Notes under the pieces: generated by a model
Seen by the model: only the letters and a program-made list of their open reading frames with translations
The model's database searches: none
Told to the model about the DNA's origin: nothing
Part shown: piece by piece, positions 60,631 to 64,000 of the stretch
Position numbering within the stretch: the first letter of the stretch is position 1
Layout: every line of letters starts with the position of its first letter
Assembly: GCF_964028355.1 (NCBI RefSeq)
Contig: NZ_OZ034761.1
Span: 1,240,001-1,304,000 of the forward strand
Direction of reading: 5' to 3'
From: Wolbachia endosymbiont (group B) of Gerris lacustris
Lineage (GTDB): Bacteria > Pseudomonadota > Alphaproteobacteria > Rickettsiales > Anaplasmataceae
Length of the DNA stretch: 64,000 nucleotides
Made by a program: the position numbers and the translations under genes

Positions 60631-61137
60631 ATGTTGCCAAAAATCTTAAAGAATTTTAATGTGTTAGTTGATGGTCGTGGTTATGCTGGCCGCATCGATG
60701 AGATCACTCTGCCAAAACTTACCATTAAAACAGAGGAATATAGAGCTGGTGGTATGGATATTCCAATAAGTATAGACATGGGAATGGAAAAACTGGAAGC
60801 AGACTTTATTTTTGCTGAGTATGACTCTGAGCTCTTTAGACTCTTTGGTTTAATAGATGGAAATTCAGTAGCTTTGACTCTTCGTGGTGGAATGCAAGGT
60901 AGTAGTAGCAATGATATTGAAGCAGTAATAATCAATTTAAGAGGCATTTTTAAAGAGTTTGACTTTGGTAGCTGGAAGCCTGCTGAGAAAGGAACTCTCA
61001 AATGTACAGTAGCCGCTCATTATTATAAGCTCACCATATCTGGTAAGGAACTCATTGAAATTGATGCTGAAAACATGATTCGGAGAATTAACGGTGTTGA
61101 CCAAATGGCCTTACTGCAAACAATTTTAGGCATTTAA
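60631..61137 (+). CDS. Phage contractile-tail tube protein (FII type)
   Basis: This complete 168 aa frame matches the P2 FII-type tail tube family: MLPKILKNFNVLVDGRGYAG at the start, TLPKLTIKTEEYRAGGMDIP, then MGMEKLEADFIFAEYD and the end HYYKLTISGKELIEIDAENM. It is the inner tube of a contractile tail; a WO prophage is the likely source in Wolbachia. No other tail genes are present here (sheath, tape measure or baseplate), so it is an isolated fragment carried with the IS110 at 61238. It is intact, so recently acquired or selected. Confidence 0.85.
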   Translation: MLPKILKNFNVLVDGRGYAGRIDEITLPKLTIKTEEYRAGGMDIPISIDMGMEKLEADFIFAEYDSELFRLFGLIDGNSVALTLRGGMQGSSSNDIEAVIINLRGIFKEFDFGSWKPAEKGTLKCTVAAHYYKLTISGKELIEIDAENMIRRINGVDQMALLQTILGI

Positions 61138-61237
61138 GTTGTAATTCTTAGCTTAAATTCTTTCAATAAGCGTGGATGTGTATAAGTGCTTTAAATCTGT
61201 GTAAGCGCACTTATCCACAACCACACTAATCTGCTAA

Positions 61238-62202
61238 TTAAGCAGATTTAGGGCTGTATTCCTTAGTGAAAATCCTGCCATCTCTTGCTAAAGAGTTAGC
61301 AAGAATAAGCAATTTTCTCATTGCAGCAGTGGAAGCAACTTTATATGGTTTTTTATATTGATCGTATAACCTATCAAAAAAAGTTTTTATGTAAGAATTC
61401 CACTCACGAGCAGTAAGGATGCACATATGTAAAACTTTTCTAATTTGTGCTCTACCACCCTGAATACACCTTTTCCCTTTACTAAAACCACTATCTCGAT
61501 TAAAAGGTGCGACTCCGGAAAGGCTAGATATTTCTTTATGTTTGATAGTTCCTAGTTCTGGTAGATAACAAATCATAGTGATAGCTAAGATTGGACCTGC
61601 ACCTGGAATACTAGTTATTGATATGTATTTTTTTTAAGCTCTTGACTTTGATCAACCAATTCTATCATCTGATCTTCTAAAGATTGGATTTGATTTTGCA
61701 AAACAACAAGTAGCTCTTCCATTTGTTTGATTATGGATATATCAGTTACCTGATGAGCTTGGATTTTTTGTATTTTTGCTATTTCTACTAGTTGATTTCT
61801 GCGAGATAATTTTTGCCTCAAACAGTCAACATTACTATTACTAACTTTTAAAGGAGTAACACGCATATCTGTATTACTAATATAACGTGAGATGATGCTA
61901 CAGTCTATCTTGTCAGTTTTAGTGGCAATGCCAAGGCTTTTTGCATAATCTCTAACCCATCTAGGTTGAATGACGTATACTTCGAAACCATGGCTTAGTA
62001 AAGTATAAGCGCATAATTTTTCGTACCCACCAGTTGCTTCAAGTCCAACTTTGATTACATTATGTAACCGCAAAAAGTCGATTATTTGATCAATAGCTTG
62101 AATGTTATTTTCAAATACTTTATGATGTCCAAGTGGATGAATGTGGATATCTAGTTTGCTTTTGCTAACATCAATGCCAGAAATAATATTTGATGAACTC
62201 AT
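61238..62202 (-). pseudogene. IS110-family transposase, second copy, frameshifted
   Basis: N-terminal part (61615-62202) carries the DEDD residues Asp11 (SGIDVSKSK), Glu55 (LEATGGYEK), Asp97 and Asp100 (TKTDKIDCS). The C-terminal part (61238-61610 in another frame) reads ITSIPGAGPILAITMICYLP and SLSGVAPFNRDSGFSKGKRC. They meet at eight T on the plus strand (61628-61635; A8 in the gene). A -1 shift would restore a protein of about 320 aa. The start at 62202 (MSSSNIISG) is preferred over an earlier ATG at 62235. It is a different IS110 type from the copy at 4201. Confidence 0.8.
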
Positions 62203-62400
62203 AATTCCTCCATAGAATAATATGTAGTACTGCATTTTCCACCCTTATATACGAGCCTCAACGCTCAATCAGTTGTTCGGAACTATTCAGTATATAAACA
62301 GAAAGGAGAACCTTGCTTCAGTGCGGTCCTTATGACCAAGAATACCGACGGTTCCTCTTCTCTGCATGTTCTTAGTATTACCACTTTGTAATATTTATGA
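62203..62400 (-). ncRNA. Possible IS110 bridge-RNA region
   Basis: The 5' non-coding end of the second IS110 is more GC-rich than its surroundings and folds. GAACC (62308-62312) pairs with GGTTC (62350-62354), and GGTC (62325-62328) with GACC (62334-62337) in a hairpin between them. By analogy to IS110-group bridge RNAs it could encode a guide RNA. This is inference only; boundaries are unknown. Confidence 0.35.
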
Positions 62401-62420
62401 ACTTGTTTTTAACATATAAG

Positions 62421-62552
62421 AATAAAGTTAATAGTTTGAAAGTTTTTCTTAAAAAGCTTACCATAACTTGGTCTCGATTTTCATTAAAAGACAAGTACAG
62501 AAAAACTAGAGTATCTACCTTAACTTCCCTGAATTTACTTACAATCTCTTAA
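62421..62552 (+). pseudogene. IS4-type transposase, displaced C-terminal codons
   Basis: The frame reads NKVNSLKVFLKKLTITWSRF, then KDKYRKTRVSTLTSLNLL, and stops at 62550-62552, just inside the right terminal repeat. This is the expected end of the transposase that starts at 59380. The two parts are separated by 1.85 kb. Confidence 0.75.
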
Positions 62553-62652
62553 CTTGACGCGTATGGTTTATCTAACACTCCCCAGTGGCACCAGCAAAGT
62601 TCCATACATATTACCACAATAACTAGGGACAAAATAAGGGAAAGATGGTAGT

Positions 62653-64000
62653 TTAACCTACCATCTCCTCTGGTTTCACTATCCTTTCAAATTCTTGCTC
62701 AGTGAGTAGCTGCAGTTTTATCGCTGCTTCTTTTAGAGTGATGTTCTCTTTATAAGCAAGTTTAGCTATTTTTGCTGAATTGTCGTACCCTATATGCGTA
62801 TTTAATATAGTGACCAACATTAATGACTGATTCAGTAAATCCTTTATTCTTTCTTCGTTTGCTTTAATATCAACTACGCATTTCTCTGCAAAATTTAAAC
62901 TTGCATCAGCTAAAAGTCTTATAGACTGCAAAACATTGTAAATTATCACCGGCTTAAACACATTCAATTCAAAGTGACCATTTGAGCCACCAATTGTCAC
63001 GGCAACATGATTTCCCATAACCTGAGCACATACCATAGTTACTGCTTCACATTGAGTTGGATTCACCTTACCTGGCATGATTGAAGAGCCAGGCTCATTT
63101 TCTGGTAATATTATTTCTCCAATTCCGCATCTTGGACCAGAACCAAGTAACCTTATATCATTTGCAATTTTCATCAAGCTTACTGCTACTGTATTGAGTG
63201 CTCCACTGAGCTCAACTAAAGCATCATTTGCTGCTAGTGCTTCAAACTTATTTTTTGCTGAAATAAATGGAAAATCAGTGATTTTTGCCACTTCTTTAGC
63301 AAAATCCTCAGCAAAACCCTTTTTAGTATTGATTCCCGTGCCAACCGCGGTGCCACCTTGTGCAAGTTCATATACATTGATCAGAGTTGACTTTACTCTC
63401 TCTATTCCCTTTTGAATCTGAACTGTATATCCAGAAAATTCCTGCCCAAGTGTTAGAGGCGTTGCATCTTGCAGATGAGTACGCCCTACTTTTATTATAT
63501 CTTTAAATTCATGAACCTTATTATTTAGGGCTTTATATAATTCTTCAAGATTGGGAATAAGCAAGCGGTCTATTTGTTCTGCTACTGCTATATGCATTAC
63601 TGTTGGAAAAGTGTCATTTGATGATTGACCACAGTTTACATGATCATTTGGATGCACTGGAGACTTACTACCTAAATCACCGCCCAAAATTTCTATTGCA
63701 CGATTGCTGACCACTTCATTCATATTCATATTAGTCTGCGTTCCAGACCCGGTTTGCCACACAACAAGGGGGAATTCGTTATCAAATTTACCGTCTATTA
63801 TTTCCTTTGCAGCTGCGCAGATTGCGTCCCCCACCCTATTCTCTATGCTACCTTGCTTCATGTTAACACGTGCTGCTGCAAGTTTTACTATTGCTAGCGC
63901 TTTAATCATGGGCTCTGGCATTCTTTCTGTACCAATTTTAAAATTTTCCAAAGAGCGTTGAGTCTGCGCTCCCCAGTAATGTTCACTTGGTACTTCTACT
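62653..64000 (-). CDS. fumC: Fumarate hydratase class II, 5' end outside window
   Basis: FumC interconverts fumarate and malate in the TCA cycle. The frame stays open to the window edge, and upstream codons before the first internal ATG (63951) read [20 protein letters not shown], the conserved N-terminus, so only a few residues are missing. Signatures include the fumarate lyase motif [15 protein letters not shown] and the active-site region [20 protein letters not shown]. The C-terminal end is normal. It is class II, iron-independent. Confidence 0.97.
   Translation of the reverse strand, partial: VEVPSEHYWGAQTQRSLENFKIGTERMPEPMIKALAIVKLAAARVNMKQGSIENRVGDAICAAAKEIIDGKFDNEFPLVVWQTGSGTQTNMNMNEVVSNRAIEILGGDLGSKSPVHPNDHVNCGQSSNDTFPTVMHIAVAEQIDRLLIPNLEELYKALNNKVHEFKDIIKVGRTHLQDATPLTLGQEFSGYTVQIQKGIERVKSTLINVYELAQGGTAVGTGINTKKGFAEDFAKEVAKITDFPFISAKNKFEALAANDALVELSGALNTVAVSLMKIANDIRLLGSGPRCGIGEIILPENEPGSSIMPGKVNPTQCEAVTMVCAQVMGNHVAVTIGGSNGHFELNVFKPVIIYNVLQSIRLLADASLNFAEKCVVDIKANEERIKDLLNQSLMLVTILNTHIGYDNSAKIAKLAYKENITLKEAAIKLQLLTEQEFERIVKPEEMVG

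Larger units (their letters stand above)
59285..62582 (+). mobile_element. IS4-type element split by a 1.85-kb insert
   Basis: A 35-bp terminal sequence at 59285-59319 (starts GGGAGTGTTAAATAAACCAT) is repeated inverted at 62548-62582 with one mismatch. Inside are the front of an IS4-type transposase (59380-60577) and, far downstream, its last codons (62421-62552). Between them lies an insert holding a phage tail tube gene and an IS110 element. No clear target duplication is seen outside the ends. Confidence 0.8.

Noticed and set aside
60631..61137. Sign of a complete prophage WO
   Set aside because: Only one tail gene is present between IS sequences; no terminase, portal, capsid, sheath or recombinase gene is in the window.

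Overview
The window is a Wolbachia-type chromosome segment (Rickettsiales, Anaplasmataceae; intracellular alphaproteobacterium). The base composition is strongly AT-rich. Short intergenic gaps separate conserved housekeeping genes, mixed with many insertion sequences, ankyrin-repeat genes and small membrane or coiled-coil proteins typical of arthropod and nematode endosymbionts. The tmRNA gene is the circularly permuted alphaproteobacterial form, and an orphan WO-phage-like tail tube gene fits the same assignment. The assignment rests on gene content and recognised protein families; no database search was possible.

Layout. 1-3.7 kb: enolase (5' end outside the window), obgE, a short ankyrin protein, then ssrA (tmRNA) followed directly by sspB. 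4-8.2 kb: an intact IS110 element, a YopT-like (C58) cysteine protease gene and an intact IS256 element inserted into the last codons of that protease. 8.3-13.6 kb: yggT-ftsK, a membrane-anchored heptad-repeat protein, a secreted protein and ispG. 13.7-15.4 kb: a DnaJ-ankyrin-membrane fusion and an IS5 relic. 15.4-24.5 kb: dksA-like, ccmB, class II aldolase, a P-loop protein, tsaB, gltP-like, an RpiB-UbiG fusion, dnaG and an NhaC-type antiporter. 24.6-30.2 kb: a second, frameshifted DnaJ-ankyrin gene cut by an IS630 copy, a truncated IS256 copy, a coiled-coil protein and an IS5-type relic. 30.2-41 kb: ligA, a frameshifted coiled-coil gene, IS630 copy 2, pyrE-gltP, murB-hemC and secD. 41-49.5 kb: a long ankyrin protein, purH, fmt-rplT-rpmI, a PAS-like protein and two paralogous membrane proteins separated by a duplicated scrap of alaS. 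49.7-64 kb: alaS, IS630 copy 3 with IS481 and IS256 scraps, a truncated LRR protein, lipA-rpmB, a DUF721 protein, iscX, tRNA-Leu, rpsD, tkt, a nested mobile island (IS4 split by a phage tail tube gene plus an IS110) and fumC (5' end outside the window).

How it fits together. The housekeeping genes cover translation and its quality control (ssrA-sspB, alaS, fmt, rpl/rpm/rps genes, tsaB), replication (dnaG, ligA, ftsK, DUF721), heme, isoprenoid and cell wall precursor synthesis (hemC, ispG, murB), purine and pyrimidine synthesis (purH, pyrE) and central carbon (eno, tkt, fumC, rpiB). Two gltP-type symporters fit uptake of host dicarboxylates or amino acids. The accessory genes (C58 protease, DnaJ-ankyrin proteins, ankyrin proteins, LRR protein, membrane-anchored coiled coils) are candidate host-interaction factors. 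Several have been cut or rearranged by insertion sequences, and a recurrent theme is a reading frame broken exactly at a poly-A run.
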